DNA of 64,000 bases from an uncultured Propionibacteriaceae bacterium (GCA_937926975.1 CALBCJ010000011.1:186001-250000), one strand, 5' to 3'; numbered from the stretch's first letter, positions 18,919-28,420 are shown. Notes: generated by a model not told the origin, from the letters alone. Numbers and translations: made by a program.

Positions 18919-20466
18919 ATGCAGATCGGCGTTCCGCTGGAGTCGTTGGAGGGTGAGACCCGGGTCGCGGCAACACCCAAGACCGTGGCCCAGCTGATCA
19001 AGCTGGGCTACCAGGTCCAGGTGGAGTCCGGGGCCGGGCTGCGAGCGAGCTACCCCGACGCCGCGTACGCCGAGGCCGGGGCCGAGGTCGTCGACGCCGG
19101 CTCGGTCTGGGGCAGCGACATCGTCTGCAAGGTGAACGCGCCGACCAGCCCCGAGATCGCCAGCCTGCGCGACGGCGCCACCCTGGTCTCGTTGATCTCA
19201 CCGGCGCTGCACCCCGAGCTGGTCTCCGAGCTCGCCCAGCGCGACCTGACCGTGCTGGCCATGGACGCGGTGCCCCGGATCTCGAGGGCCCAGGCCCTCG
19301 ACGTCTTGTCGTCGATGGCCAACATCGCCGGCTACCGGGCGGTCGTCGAGGCCGCCCACGAGTTCGGCTCCTTCTTCACCGGCCAGGTCACCGCCGCCGG
19401 CAAGGTGCCGCCCGCGAAGGTCCTCGTCGTCGGGGCCGGGGTCGCGGGCCTGGCGGCGATCGGGACCGCGCGCTCGCTCGGCGCGGTGGTCCGGGCCACC
19501 GACGCCCGGCCCGAGGTCGCCGAGCAGGTGGAGTCGATGGGCGCTGACTTCCTGGCGGTCCAGGTCGGCCAGCAGCAGGTCTCCAGCGACGGCTACGCCA
19601 AGGAGACCTCGGCCGACTACAACGCCGCCGCGGCCCGGCTCTACACCGAGCAGTGCCCCGAGGTGGACATCATCATCACCACCGCCCTGATCCCCGGCAA
19701 GCCTGCACCCCGGCTGATCACCGCCGAGATGGTGGCCTCGATGAAGGCCGGCTCGGTGATCGTCGACATGGCCGCGGCCAACGGCGGCAACGTCGAGGGA
19801 TCGGTCGCCGACCAGCTGGTGGTCACGCCGAACGGGGTCAAGATCATCGGCTACACCGACCTCGCCGGTCGGCTGCCGACCCAGTCCTCCCAGCTGTACG
19901 GGACCAACATCGTCAACCTGATGAAGCTGCTCACCCCCGGCAAGGACGGGCAGCTGGTCCTCGACCTCGACGACGTGGTGGTTCGCGGGATGACCGTCGC
20001 CCGGGGCCGGGAGGTCATGTGGCCGCCGCCACCGGTGCAGGTCTCGGCCGCCCCCGCCGCGGCAGCGGCTCCCGCCGTACCTGCCGAGCAGCAGCCACCG
20101 CCACCGCCACGGACCGGGCGAAACCTGGCCCTGATGGCGCTCTGCGCCGTGGCCGCGATGCTGGTCTTCTGGGTCTCCCCGGAGCCCTTCCTCGGTCACT
20201 TCATGGTCTTCATGCTGTCGGTGGTGATCGGCTACTACGTGATCGGCAACGTGCACCACGCGCTGCACACCCCGCTGATGAGCGTCACCAACGCGATCTC
20301 GGGGATCATCGTGGTCGGCGCCCTGCTGCAGGTCGGGACCGCCTCGACCCCCCTGGTCGTGACCGTCCTGGCCCTGGCCGGGATCCTGCTGGCCAGCATC
20401 AACATCTTCGGCGGCTTCACCGTCACCCAGCGGATGCTGTCGATGTTCCGGAAGGCTGAGCGATGA
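18919..20466 (+). CDS. pntA: NAD(P) transhydrogenase, alpha subunit
   Basis: The 515-residue alpha subunit of the proton-translocating transhydrogenase, which uses the proton gradient to drive hydride transfer from NADH to NADP. Residues 1-370 form the NAD-binding dI domain (IGVPLESLEGETRVAATPKT; VVGAGVAGLAAIGTARSLGA; TTALIPGKPAPRLI). After a Pro/Ala-rich linker, residues ~395-510 carry about four membrane helices of the dII part (LALMALCAVAAMLVFWVS onward). Fusion of dI and helices in one chain is the E. coli-like arrangement. The stop overlaps the pntB start by four bases (ATGA). Confidence 0.96.
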   Translation: MQIGVPLESLEGETRVAATPKTVAQLIKLGYQVQVESGAGLRASYPDAAYAEAGAEVVDAGSVWGSDIVCKVNAPTSPEIASLRDGATLVSLISPALHPELVSELAQRDLTVLAMDAVPRISRAQALDVLSSMANIAGYRAVVEAAHEFGSFFTGQVTAAGKVPPAKVLVVGAGVAGLAAIGTARSLGAVVRATDARPEVAEQVESMGADFLAVQVGQQQVSSDGYAKETSADYNAAAARLYTEQCPEVDIIITTALIPGKPAPRLITAEMVASMKAGSVIVDMAAANGGNVEGSVADQLVVTPNGVKIIGYTDLAGRLPTQSSQLYGTNIVNLMKLLTPGKDGQLVLDLDDVVVRGMTVARGREVMWPPPPVQVSAAPAAAAAPAVPAEQQPPPPPRTGRNLALMALCAVAAMLVFWVSPEPFLGHFMVFMLSVVIGYYVIGNVHHALHTPLMSVTNAISGIIVVGALLQVGTASTPLVVTVLALAGILLASINIFGGFTVTQRMLSMFRKAER

Positions 20467-21875
20467 CACTGACGCTGCTGCAGGGCTCGTACATCGTTGC
20501 CGGCCTGATGTTCATCCTCGCCCTGGCCGGGCTGAGCAAGCACGAGAGCGCCAAGGCCGGGAACCTGTACGGGATCATCGGGATGGGCCTGGCGCTGGTG
20601 GTCACCGTGACCGCCGGGGTGGTCGGGATCGACGCCGCAGGCGAGGCCAGCGACCGGCCTGGCGCCGGGACCTGGGCCCTGGGCCTGATGCTGGCCGCGA
20701 TGCTGGTGGGCGCGGTGATCGGGGTGATCCGGGCGCTGCGGGTCGAGATGACCGGGATGCCCGAGCTGATCGCCCTGCTCCACAGCTTCGTCGGCCTGGC
20801 GGCGGTGCTGGTCGGCTACAACTCGTACCTGGTCACCCCGGACCACTCCGACGGCATCCACCTGGGTGAGGTCTTCGTCGGGGTCTTCATCGGTGCGGTC
20901 ACCTTCACCGGCTCGATCGTTGCCTTCCTCAAGCTCAGCGCCCGGATGAAGTCGGCCCCGCTGATGCTGCCCGGGCACAACCTGCTCAACCTGGGCGCGC
21001 TGGTGGTCTTCCTCGCCATGACGGTCTGGTTCGTGGTGTCCCCGTCGCTGTGGCTGCTGGTCGTGATGACCGTGATCGCGCTGGCCCTCGGCTTCCACCT
21101 GGTCGCCTCGATCGGTGGCGGTGACATGCCGGTCGTGGTGTCGATGCTGAACTCGTACTCGGGCTGGGCCGCGGCCGCGGCTGGCTTCATGCTCGGCAAC
21201 GACCTGCTGATCATCACTGGCGCCCTCGTCGGCTCCTCCGGTGCGTACCTGTCCTACATCATGTGCAAGGCCATGAACCGTTCCTTCTGGTCGGTGATCG
21301 CCGGCGGCTTCGGCTCCGACGGCGCCGTCACCGGGGAGGCCAAGGACTACGGCGAGCACCGTGAGATCAGCGCCGAGCAGACCGCTGAGCTGCTGCGCGG
21401 GTCCCAGTCGGTGATCATCACCCCCGGGTACGGGATGGCGGTGGCCCAGGCCCAGTACCCGGTCGCCGACCTGACCAGCCGGCTGCTGGCCAAGGGGGTC
21501 AAGGTCCGGTTCGGGATCCACCCGGTCGCCGGCCGGCTGCCGGGGCACATGAACGTGCTGCTGGCCGAGGCCAAGGTCCCGTACGACATCGTGCTCGAGA
21601 TGGACGAGATCAACGACGACTTCGAGAACACCGACGTGGTGCTGGTGATCGGGGCCAACGACACGGTCAACCCGGCCGCGCTGGACGACCCGTCCAGCCC
21701 GATTGCGGGAATGCCAGTGCTGGAGGTCTGGAACGCCCGCGACGTGATCGTCTTCAAGCGCTCCATGAACACCGGCTACGCCGGGGTGCAGAACCCGCTG
21801 TTCTTTCGGGAGAACACCCAGATGCTGTTCGGCGACGCCAAGCAGCGAGTGGATGACATCATCGCTGCGCTCTAA
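20463..21875 (+). CDS. pntB: NAD(P) transhydrogenase, beta subunit
   Basis: The 470-residue beta subunit. The N-terminal ~270 residues are membrane helices of domain dII, and the last ~180 form the NADP-binding dIII domain (SVIITPGYGMAVAQAQYPVA; RFGIHPVAGRLPGHMNVLL; VVLVIGANDTVNPAA; IVFKRSMNTGYAGVQNPLF), with the GYGMA/Y..A fingerprint that binds NADP. It starts four bases inside pntA, so translation is coupled and subunit output matched. No further gene is joined to the operon. Confidence 0.97.
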   Translation: MTLTLLQGSYIVAGLMFILALAGLSKHESAKAGNLYGIIGMGLALVVTVTAGVVGIDAAGEASDRPGAGTWALGLMLAAMLVGAVIGVIRALRVEMTGMPELIALLHSFVGLAAVLVGYNSYLVTPDHSDGIHLGEVFVGVFIGAVTFTGSIVAFLKLSARMKSAPLMLPGHNLLNLGALVVFLAMTVWFVVSPSLWLLVVMTVIALALGFHLVASIGGGDMPVVVSMLNSYSGWAAAAAGFMLGNDLLIITGALVGSSGAYLSYIMCKAMNRSFWSVIAGGFGSDGAVTGEAKDYGEHREISAEQTAELLRGSQSVIITPGYGMAVAQAQYPVADLTSRLLAKGVKVRFGIHPVAGRLPGHMNVLLAEAKVPYDIVLEMDEINDDFENTDVVLVIGANDTVNPAALDDPSSPIAGMPVLEVWNARDVIVFKRSMNTGYAGVQNPLFFRENTQMLFGDAKQRVDDIIAAL

Positions 21876-22000
21876 GGGATCCACCGGCACGGCTGGGGGC
21901 CTGTGCGCTGCTCTGGTCCGCTGTCACGGCGCGGCCCGAGCCGCATCACGAACTCGTATCGCTTTGTGGGCACGGCGGCACGGCCGAGGCCCCGAGACCT

Positions 22001-22006
22001 TAGGTT
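22001..22006 (+). promoter_or_regulatory. -10 box of the peptide ABC operon
   Basis: TAGGTT, 73 bases before the ATG of the binding-protein gene. The -35 region is poor. An AAGGAGG ribosome site lies six bases before the ATG. Confidence 0.35.
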
Positions 22007-22079
22007 GTGGCCCTGCACGCGGGCGCGGCGGAGCGCCCAGCCCGGCGACCGCCGGGAACGGCACACAAGGAGGCACGTC

Positions 22080-23729
22080 ATGCGAGCTCGCCGCTCACTC
22101 GTTGCCGCTACCGCTGTCGCGTTCGCCCTCGTGGCCAGCGCCTGTGGTGGCTCAACGTCAGAGACCACGGGCGGTGCGGCCAAGGAGGGTGGCGAGATCA
22201 TCATCCGTGGCTGCACCCCGCAGAACCCGCTGATTGGCAGCATGACCGGCGAGGTCTGCGGCGGCTGGATCCTCGACTGGACCAGCTCGCGGCTGGTGCA
22301 CTACAGCACCAAGACCGCGGCCCCCGAGAACGACGTCGCCGAGTCGATCACCACCGACGACTCCACCACCTTCACCGTGACCCTGAAGAAGGGCCGGACC
22401 TTCGCTGACGGCACCGAGATCAAGGCCAAGAACTTCGTCCAGGCCTGGAACATCGGCGCGTACGGGCCGAACGGGCACGAGGGCAGCCACTTCTTCGAGC
22501 CGATCAAGGGCTACGAGGACCTGCAGTGCGGCACGAGCGCCGCGGGGGAGGCTGACTGCGCCACGGCCCCGCCCAAGGCCAAGGAGATGTCAGGCCTGGT
22601 GGTCAAGGACGACTATACCTTCACCATCACCACCAGCACCCCGACCTCGAACCTGCCGGTGCGGCTGGGCTACGCCACCTTCATGCCGCAGCCGGACACC
22701 TACCTGGCCAACCCGGCCGACGAGGCGTACGGGAAGATGCCGACCGCCTCCGGCGCGTACAAGGTGGTCTCGAACACCGCGACCGAGATCGTGCTGGAGA
22801 AGAACGCCGCCTACAACGGCCCCTACAAGGGCCACGTCGACAAGGTGACCTACCGGATCTACAACGACGCGAACGCCGCCTTCACCGACGTGGTGGCCAA
22901 CAACATCGACTTCACCGACGCCATTCCCACCGACCAGCTGGCCGGGGACGCCTGGAAGGCCCAGGTCGGCGAGGGCCGCTGGCTCACCCGCGAGGCCGGT
23001 GTGATCGAGGTGCTGACCTTCTCGCCGGCCGACGAGCAGCTCAAGAACAACCCGGAGCTGCGCAAGGCGATCTCGCAGGCCATCGACCGGCCGACGATCA
23101 CCAAGCAGATCTTCAACGGCACCCGCACCCCGGCCCAGGGCTGGGTCTCCCCGGTGGTGGACGGCTACAAGGCCGGGGCCTGCGGTGACGCCTGCACCTA
23201 TGACAAGGCCAAGGCCAAGGACGCCTACGACGCGGCCGGCGGCTACCAGGGCCAGTTCATGCTGTCGGTGAACCAGGACGGCGGGCACAAGGCCTGGGCC
23301 GACGCCGTGTGCAACAACCTCAAGAACGACCTGGGCATGGACTGCGTGGTCAACCAGACCCCGAACTTCCGGACCCTGCTCAACCAGGCCAAGGCCGGCG
23401 AGCTCAAGGGTGCCTTCCGCAACGGCTGGCAGATGGACTACCCGTCGATCGAGAACTTCCTCACCCCGATCTACGCCAAGGGCGCCGGATCCAACTACTC
23501 CCGCTACGACAGCCCGGCCTTCGAGGCCAAGCTGAAGGAGGCCGCAGCGGCCACGGACGTGGCCCAGGCCAACACCCTGTACCAGGAGGCCGAGTCGATG
23601 CTGGGCAAGGACTTCCCGACCGCACCGATGTGGTTCCGGGTCCAGCCGGGCGCGTACTCAAACAAGATCACCAACGTGCAGTACAACGCCTTCGGGGTTC
23701 CCGACATCGCCAGCATGAGCGTCAAGTAG
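22080..23729 (+). CDS. ABC transporter substrate-binding lipoprotein, peptide/SBP_bac_5 type
   Basis: A 549-residue lipoprotein. The signal peptide RRSLVAATAVAFALVASACG ends in a lipobox cysteine, so the mature protein is anchored outside the membrane. Features of family-5 oligopeptide-binding proteins include ITTDDSTTFTVTLKKGRTFADG near the N-terminus, the ELRKAISQAIDRPTI motif and a PTAPMWFRVQPGAYS C-terminus. An earlier in-frame start at 21903 would add a non-conserved stretch. ATG 22080 has a near-perfect AAGGAGG site and begins the signal peptide. It delivers an unknown oligopeptide or similar solute to the permease encoded next. A large hairpin follows at 23742. Confidence 0.95.
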   Translation: MRARRSLVAATAVAFALVASACGGSTSETTGGAAKEGGEIIIRGCTPQNPLIGSMTGEVCGGWILDWTSSRLVHYSTKTAAPENDVAESITTDDSTTFTVTLKKGRTFADGTEIKAKNFVQAWNIGAYGPNGHEGSHFFEPIKGYEDLQCGTSAAGEADCATAPPKAKEMSGLVVKDDYTFTITTSTPTSNLPVRLGYATFMPQPDTYLANPADEAYGKMPTASGAYKVVSNTATEIVLEKNAAYNGPYKGHVDKVTYRIYNDANAAFTDVVANNIDFTDAIPTDQLAGDAWKAQVGEGRWLTREAGVIEVLTFSPADEQLKNNPELRKAISQAIDRPTITKQIFNGTRTPAQGWVSPVVDGYKAGACGDACTYDKAKAKDAYDAAGGYQGQFMLSVNQDGGHKAWADAVCNNLKNDLGMDCVVNQTPNFRTLLNQAKAGELKGAFRNGWQMDYPSIENFLTPIYAKGAGSNYSRYDSPAFEAKLKEAAAATDVAQANTLYQEAESMLGKDFPTAPMWFRVQPGAYSNKITNVQYNAFGVPDIASMSVK

Positions 23730-23741
23730 GAGTCTGAGCGT

Positions 23742-23786
23742 CGGCGGCGGCCGCGCCAGGCCACGGCCTTGGGGCGGCTGCCGCCG
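23742..23786 (+). promoter_or_regulatory. Intra-operonic hairpin between binding-protein and permease genes
   Basis: A long imperfect stem-loop has outer arms CGGCGGC (23742-23748) and GCCGCCG (23780-23786) and inner pairing around CCGCGCCAGGCC/GGCCTTGGGGCGG. It lies in the 76-base gap after the binding-protein gene. Such hairpins commonly stabilise the upstream message or partly stop transcription so that the binding protein is made in excess. Confidence 0.55.
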
Positions 23787-23805
23787 GTGGTGCTGGGAGG
23801 GGACT

Positions 23806-24735
23806 GTGGGTACATACATCCTGAGACGCCTGCTGCAGATGATCCCGGTGGTCATCGGGGCTACCTTCTTCATCTTCATGCTGGTCTACGCCCTGCCGGG
23901 TGAGCCCTGGGAGGGCCGGTGCGGCGAGCGGCCCTGCTCTGACGCGTACATCGCGAAGTTCAAGCAGGACTACAACCTGGACCAGCCGGTGCTGGTGCAG
24001 TACGGGCTGTACCTGGGCAAGCTGGTCCGGGGCGACCTGGGCACCAACTACTACGGCAACCAGGTCACCGACGAGCTGCTGGTGCGCTACCCGACCACCA
24101 TCAAGCTGGCGCTGGTGGCGCTCACGGTGCAGACCGTGGTCGGGATCCTGGCCGGGGTGCTGGCCGGGGTCCGCCGTGGCAGCTTCATCGACTCGCTGGT
24201 CACCGTCTCGACCCTGGTCGTGATCTCGGTCCCGGTCTTCGTGATCGGCTCGCTGGCCCAGTTCACCGTCCTCCAGCTGAACCTCAACGACATCATCCCG
24301 GTGACTGCCAGCGCCGGCACCATGAACCAGCTGGTCCTGCCCGGGATCGTGCTGGGGTCCTTGTCGGTGGCGTACGTGGCCCGCCTGACGCGGGCGAACC
24401 TGGTCGAAAACCTGCGTGCCGACTACGTCCGGACCGCGAAGGCGAAGGGACTGAGCCGGGCCCGTACGGTCGGGCTGCACACCCTGCGCAACTCACTGAT
24501 CCCCGTGATCACCTTCATCGGCTACGACGTCGGCCAGCTCATGGGCGGCGCGGTGGTCACCGAGCGGATCTTCAACATCAACGGCATCGGCGGCTTCATC
24601 TTCCGCAGCATCGACCAGCTGGACGGGGTCTCGGTGGTCGGCGCGGTGACCGTGCTGGTGCTGGTCTACCTGCTGGCCAACCTGGTCGTCGACGTGCTGT
24701 ACGGCGTCCTCGACCCGAGGATCTCCCATGACTGA
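23806..24735 (+). CDS. ABC transporter permease, DppB/OppB type
   Basis: A 309-residue membrane protein beginning YILRRLLQMIPVVIGATFFI, the standard DppB/OppB N-terminus. It has about six helices and the EAA-like coupling loop (NLRADYVRTAKAKGLSRART) that contacts the ATPases. The GTG start follows a GGGAGGGG site. It is the first permease of the operon; its stop overlaps the next start by eight bases. Confidence 0.95.
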   Translation: MGTYILRRLLQMIPVVIGATFFIFMLVYALPGEPWEGRCGERPCSDAYIAKFKQDYNLDQPVLVQYGLYLGKLVRGDLGTNYYGNQVTDELLVRYPTTIKLALVALTVQTVVGILAGVLAGVRRGSFIDSLVTVSTLVVISVPVFVIGSLAQFTVLQLNLNDIIPVTASAGTMNQLVLPGIVLGSLSVAYVARLTRANLVENLRADYVRTAKAKGLSRARTVGLHTLRNSLIPVITFIGYDVGQLMGGAVVTERIFNINGIGGFIFRSIDQLDGVSVVGAVTVLVLVYLLANLVVDVLYGVLDPRISHD

Positions 24736-25663
24736 GCCCCACGACCTGGTCACCGCCACCGAGCTGCCAGGCGACGCCGGCGACGAGCCGGTCCGCTCGC
24801 TGTGGTCGGACGCCTGGCGCGAGATGCGTCGCCGCCCGGTCTTCTGGACCGCTTCGCTGCTGATCGTGCTGGTGGTTGCGATGGCCGCCGTCCCGGGCCT
24901 GTTCACCTCCCGCGACCCGGGCTACTGCCTGCTCACCGAGGCCCGGCAGACCCCGTCGGCGGCGCACCTGTTCGGGACCGACATCCAAGGCTGCGACGTG
25001 TACGCCCGGACCATCTACGGCGCCCGCTCATCGGTCCTGGTCGGGCTGCTGACGGTCACCCTGACCACCCTTGTCGGCGGCTTCATCGGGACCGTCTCCG
25101 CCTACTACGGCGGCTGGCTGGACGCGCTGCTGTCACGGCTGGGAGAGATCTTCTTCGCCATCCCGACCCTGCTTGGCGGGATCGTCATCCTCTACTCGCT
25201 GAAGAAGCCGGGCGTCACCCCGCCGTACCTGGTGGTGGTGCTGCAGGTGGTGATGGCGATCGCGGTCCTGGGCTGGCCCAGCGTGGCCCGGATCATGCGC
25301 GGCAGCGTGCTGCAGGTGAAGCCGCAGGAGTACGTGCTGGCCGCCAAGGCCCTGGGCGCCTCCCCGTGGCGGGTGATCACCTCCCACATCCTGCCCAACT
25401 CGATCGCCGCGGTGACGGTGGTCGCGACCATCAACCTGGGCCTGTACATCGCGGTCGAGGCGACCTTGTCGTTCCTCGGGATCGGGCTGCAGGCTCCGGT
25501 GATCTCGTGGGGGATCGCGATCTCGGAGGCGTCCGGCCTGGGCTACATCCTGCAGGCGCCCCACATGCTCCTGTTCCCGTCCCTGTTCCTGTCGCTCACG
25601 GTGCTCGCCTTCATCCTGCTCGGCGAGGTGGTCCGTGACGCGCTCGACCCGAAGCTGCGGTGA
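24728..25663 (+). CDS. ABC transporter permease, DppC/OppC type
   Basis: A 311-residue protein with a long polar N-terminus (~45 residues), an N-terminal helix, a periplasmic-type loop with HLFGTDIQGCDVYARTIYGA and then the permease core. The EAA loop is VKPQEYVLAAKALGASPWRV and the C-terminus VLAFILLGEVVRDALDPKLR is characteristic of OppC. It starts eight bases inside the previous gene and ends in a four-base GTGA overlap with the next. Confidence 0.95.
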   Translation: MTEPHDLVTATELPGDAGDEPVRSLWSDAWREMRRRPVFWTASLLIVLVVAMAAVPGLFTSRDPGYCLLTEARQTPSAAHLFGTDIQGCDVYARTIYGARSSVLVGLLTVTLTTLVGGFIGTVSAYYGGWLDALLSRLGEIFFAIPTLLGGIVILYSLKKPGVTPPYLVVVLQVVMAIAVLGWPSVARIMRGSVLQVKPQEYVLAAKALGASPWRVITSHILPNSIAAVTVVATINLGLYIAVEATLSFLGIGLQAPVISWGIAISEASGLGYILQAPHMLLFPSLFLSLTVLAFILLGEVVRDALDPKLR

Positions 25664-26700
25664 GGCCGATGCCACGTTCCGAGAGCACCCTGGACCAGAC
25701 CCGCTGGGAGCCGGTCGACGGCCGGCTGCTGGACGTCGAGGACCTGTACGTCGAGTTCCGGACCCGTGACGGGGTGGCGAAGGCGATCAACGGGGTCTCG
25801 TTCAGCCTCGACGAGGGGGAGACTCTGGCGATCCTGGGCGAGTCCGGGTCCGGCAAGTCGGTCACCGCGCAGGCGGTGATGGGGATCCTGGACACTCCGC
25901 CGGCCTTCATCCCGTCGGGCTCGGTGCGCTACTGCGGCACCGAGCTGCTGACGATGCCGGAGAAGCAGCGCCAGCAGGTCCGCGGCGCCCAGATCTCGAT
26001 GATCTTCCAGGACGCCCTGTCGGCGCTGAACCCGGTGTTCCGGGTCGGCTGGCAGATCGCCGAGATGTTCCGTACCCACCGGGGCCTGAGCACGACCGAC
26101 GCCCGCGAGCGGGCGATCGAGCTGATGGAGCGGGTCAAGATCCCGGCCGCCAGGCAGCGTTTCGACGCCTACCCGCACCAGTTCTCGGGCGGGATGCGGC
26201 AGCGGGTCATGATTGCGATGGCGATCGCGCTGGACCCGGCGGTGCTGATCGCCGACGAGCCCACGACGGCCCTCGACGTCACCGTCCAGGCCCAGATCAT
26301 GCAGCTGCTGAAGGACCTGCAGGGCGAGCGGAGGATGGGCCTGATCCTGATCACCCACGACCTGGGGGTGGTGGCCGATGTCGCCGACCGGATCGCGGTG
26401 ATGTACGCCGGCAAGCTGGTCGAGACCGCCGACGTGTACGACCTGTACGCCCGCCCGGCCCACCCGTACACGAAGGGCCTGCTGGACTCGATCCCGCGGC
26501 TGGACCAGAAGGGCGATCGCCTGTCCGCGATCGGTGGGCTGCCGCCGAACCTGGCCCGGATCCCCGCCGGCTGCCCGTTCCACCCGCGCTGCCGGTACGT
26601 ACGCGACGTCTGCCGGGCCGGTGAGGCGCCGGCCCTGGTGGAGGTCCGGCCAGGCCGGTTCTCGACCTGCCACGTCACCGAGGAGGTGCTCGGTGAGTGA
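25660..26700 (+). CDS. ABC transporter ATP-binding protein, DppD/OppD type
   Basis: A 346-residue ATPase: Walker A GESGSGKSVTAQ, signature SGGMRQRVMIA, Walker B VLIADEPTTALD and H-loop ILITHDLGVV. The C-terminal extension with PFHPRCRYVRDVC is the Cys-containing oligo_HPY domain of peptide transporters. The frame begins with GTG in a GTGA overlap; an ATG three codons on is an alternative. Its last codons contain an AGGAGG site that serves the next gene. Confidence 0.95.
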   Translation: MRPMPRSESTLDQTRWEPVDGRLLDVEDLYVEFRTRDGVAKAINGVSFSLDEGETLAILGESGSGKSVTAQAVMGILDTPPAFIPSGSVRYCGTELLTMPEKQRQQVRGAQISMIFQDALSALNPVFRVGWQIAEMFRTHRGLSTTDARERAIELMERVKIPAARQRFDAYPHQFSGGMRQRVMIAMAIALDPAVLIADEPTTALDVTVQAQIMQLLKDLQGERRMGLILITHDLGVVADVADRIAVMYAGKLVETADVYDLYARPAHPYTKGLLDSIPRLDQKGDRLSAIGGLPPNLARIPAGCPFHPRCRYVRDVCRAGEAPALVEVRPGRFSTCHVTEEVLGE

Positions 26701-27706
26701 GGTGGTCCTCTCAGCCGAGAGCCTGGTCAAGCACTACCCGGTCCGCGGCGGTGTGCTGCGCCGCGCCGTGGGCCAGGTCCGGGCCGTGGACGGGGTCTCG
26801 TTCGAGCTGCACAAGGGCGAGACCCTGGGCGTGGTGGGAGAGTCCGGCTGCGGCAAGTCGACCCTGGGGCGGCTGCTGATGCGGCTGGAGGAGCCCACCA
26901 GCGGCCGGCTGCTGTTCGACGGGGTCGACATGTACACCCAGCGCGGCGCGGCGATGCGGCGGCTGCGGCGTGACATCCAGATCGTCTTCCAGGACCCGTA
27001 CACGTCGCTGAACCCGCGCAAGACCGTCGGCGACATCGTGGGGGAGCCGTTCGAGATCCACCCCGACGCGGTGCCGAAGGGTGGCCGGCGGCGCCGGGTG
27101 CAGGAGCTGCTGGAGCAGGTGGGTCTGAACCCGGAGCACATCAACCGCTACCCGCACCAGTTCTCCGGCGGCCAGCGGCAGCGGATCGGGATCGCCCGCG
27201 GGATCGCGCTGCGGCCCAAGGTGCTGATCTGTGACGAGCCGGTGTCGGCGCTGGACGTGTCGGTGCAGGCACAGGTGGTGAACCTGCTGGAGGACCTGCA
27301 GACCGAGCTGAGCCTCGCGTACGTGTTCATTGCCCACGACCTGGCGGTGGTCCGGCAGATCTCGGACCGGGTGGCGGTGATGTACCTGGGCAAGATCGTC
27401 GAGATCGGCGACGAGACCCAGATCTACACCCGCCCGACCCACCCGTACACCCAGGCGCTGCTGTCGGCGGTCCCGGTCCCCGACCCGACCACCCGCCACC
27501 AGCGCGACCAGATCATGCTCACCGGTGACGTCCCGAGCCCGGCCAACCCGCCGTCGGGCTGCCGCTTCCACACCCGCTGCTGGAAGGCCCGCCCGGAGTG
27601 CGCCCAGACCGAGCCGCAGCTGGTCGACCACCCCGACGGGGTCGGCAAGCACCTGGCCGCCTGCCATGTTGCCGAGCCGCGGAACGTGGTCAGCGCCGAC
27701 GCCTGA
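26693..27706 (+). CDS. ABC transporter ATP-binding protein, DppF/OppF type
   Basis: A 337-residue ATPase with Walker A GESGCGKSTLGR, signature SGGQRQRIGIARGIALRP, Walker B VLICDEPVSALDVS and an oligo_HPY tail with GCRFHTRCWKARPEC. It pairs with the DppD-type subunit to power the importer. The frame extends back to 26534, but GTG 26693 lies five bases after AGGAGG and gives the normal N-terminus, overlapping the previous gene by eight bases. It is the last gene of the five-gene operon. Confidence 0.95.
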   Translation: MSEVVLSAESLVKHYPVRGGVLRRAVGQVRAVDGVSFELHKGETLGVVGESGCGKSTLGRLLMRLEEPTSGRLLFDGVDMYTQRGAAMRRLRRDIQIVFQDPYTSLNPRKTVGDIVGEPFEIHPDAVPKGGRRRRVQELLEQVGLNPEHINRYPHQFSGGQRQRIGIARGIALRPKVLICDEPVSALDVSVQAQVVNLLEDLQTELSLAYVFIAHDLAVVRQISDRVAVMYLGKIVEIGDETQIYTRPTHPYTQALLSAVPVPDPTTRHQRDQIMLTGDVPSPANPPSGCRFHTRCWKARPECAQTEPQLVDHPDGVGKHLAACHVAEPRNVVSADA

Positions 27707-27740
27707 GGGCTGCCGACCCCGGCTGAGGGCACACGCCTTC

Positions 27741-27769
27741 TTGCGTGGGCAGTGGGTCAGCGCTATACT
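27741..27769 (+). promoter_or_regulatory. Sigma-70-type promoter of the NYN gene
   Basis: TTGCGT at 27741-27746, a 17-base spacer, then TATACT at 27764-27769. Transcription should start near 27776, leaving a ~54-base leader with a GC-rich hairpin (27780s with 27803-27810) and a GGGAGG ribosome site. It lies right after the ABC operon, so the NYN gene has its own promoter. Confidence 0.6.
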
Positions 27770-27829
27770 GACGGAATTCCGCCCCGTCGTCCTCTCTGGA
27801 TTGGCGGGGTATTTTCGTGGGAGGTCGGC

Positions 27830-28420
27830 GTGGACCGGGTGATCGTCTATCTCGACTATCAGAACGCGCACGGTTGGGCACAACGCCAGTTCTTCGGAGT
27901 GGGAGCGGATGCCGCTAGCACCCACGTGGACCCTCTTCGTCTCGGCGAGCTCTTGGTATCCAGGCGGCAGCGCCCGAGTGTTCTTCAAGAAGTCCGCGTC
28001 TACCGTGGTCGTCCGAACCCTAGTCGTCAGGAGGGTGCGACCAGGGCCAATGATCGGCAGACCGCTGCGTGGCAACGGTCTGAGCGGGTCACCGTGATAC
28101 GAAGAAACCTCCAGTACCCGCCTACCTGGCCTCACTCGCCCGCCACCGAAAAGGGCATTGATGTTGCCCTGGCTGTGGATGTCGTTGCACTAGCGATCCA
28201 GGGGCGCTGCGATGCAGCGATCGTCTTCTCGTCTGACAAGGACTTGTTGCCGGCTGTCGAGACCGTGGCCCACCTGCCGGGAGCGCATGTCGAGGTCGCT
28301 GCCTGGTGCGGTGCTCCCCGGCTCCACATCGGTCATCAGAAGCTCCCCTGGTGCCACTTCCTCAGCGAGTCCGACTACGAAGCAGTCCGCGACCCGCGCG
28401 ACTACTCTGCGCGGGAGTAG
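27830..28420 (+). CDS. NYN (PIN-like) domain nuclease, LabA/DUF88 type
   Basis: A 196-residue protein with the NYN fold signature: Asp9 and Asn12 in VIVYLDYQNAHG, Asp111 and Asp117 in EKGIDVALAVDVVALA, and Asp136/Asp138 in AAIVFSSDKDLLPAVE. These acidic residues form the metal site of PIN/NYN RNases, so a metal-dependent RNase is the likely activity; targets are unknown. The frame opens at 27752, but GTG 27830 has a GGGAGG site and starts directly at the first strand. Codon use is less GC-rich than in the flanking operons (for example TAT, TCT, GCA, CTA). Together with the adjoining transposase relic this suggests acquisition by transfer. Confidence 0.82.
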   Translation: MDRVIVYLDYQNAHGWAQRQFFGVGADAASTHVDPLRLGELLVSRRQRPSVLQEVRVYRGRPNPSRQEGATRANDRQTAAWQRSERVTVIRRNLQYPPTWPHSPATEKGIDVALAVDVVALAIQGRCDAAIVFSSDKDLLPAVETVAHLPGAHVEVAAWCGAPRLHIGHQKLPWCHFLSESDYEAVRDPRDYSARE

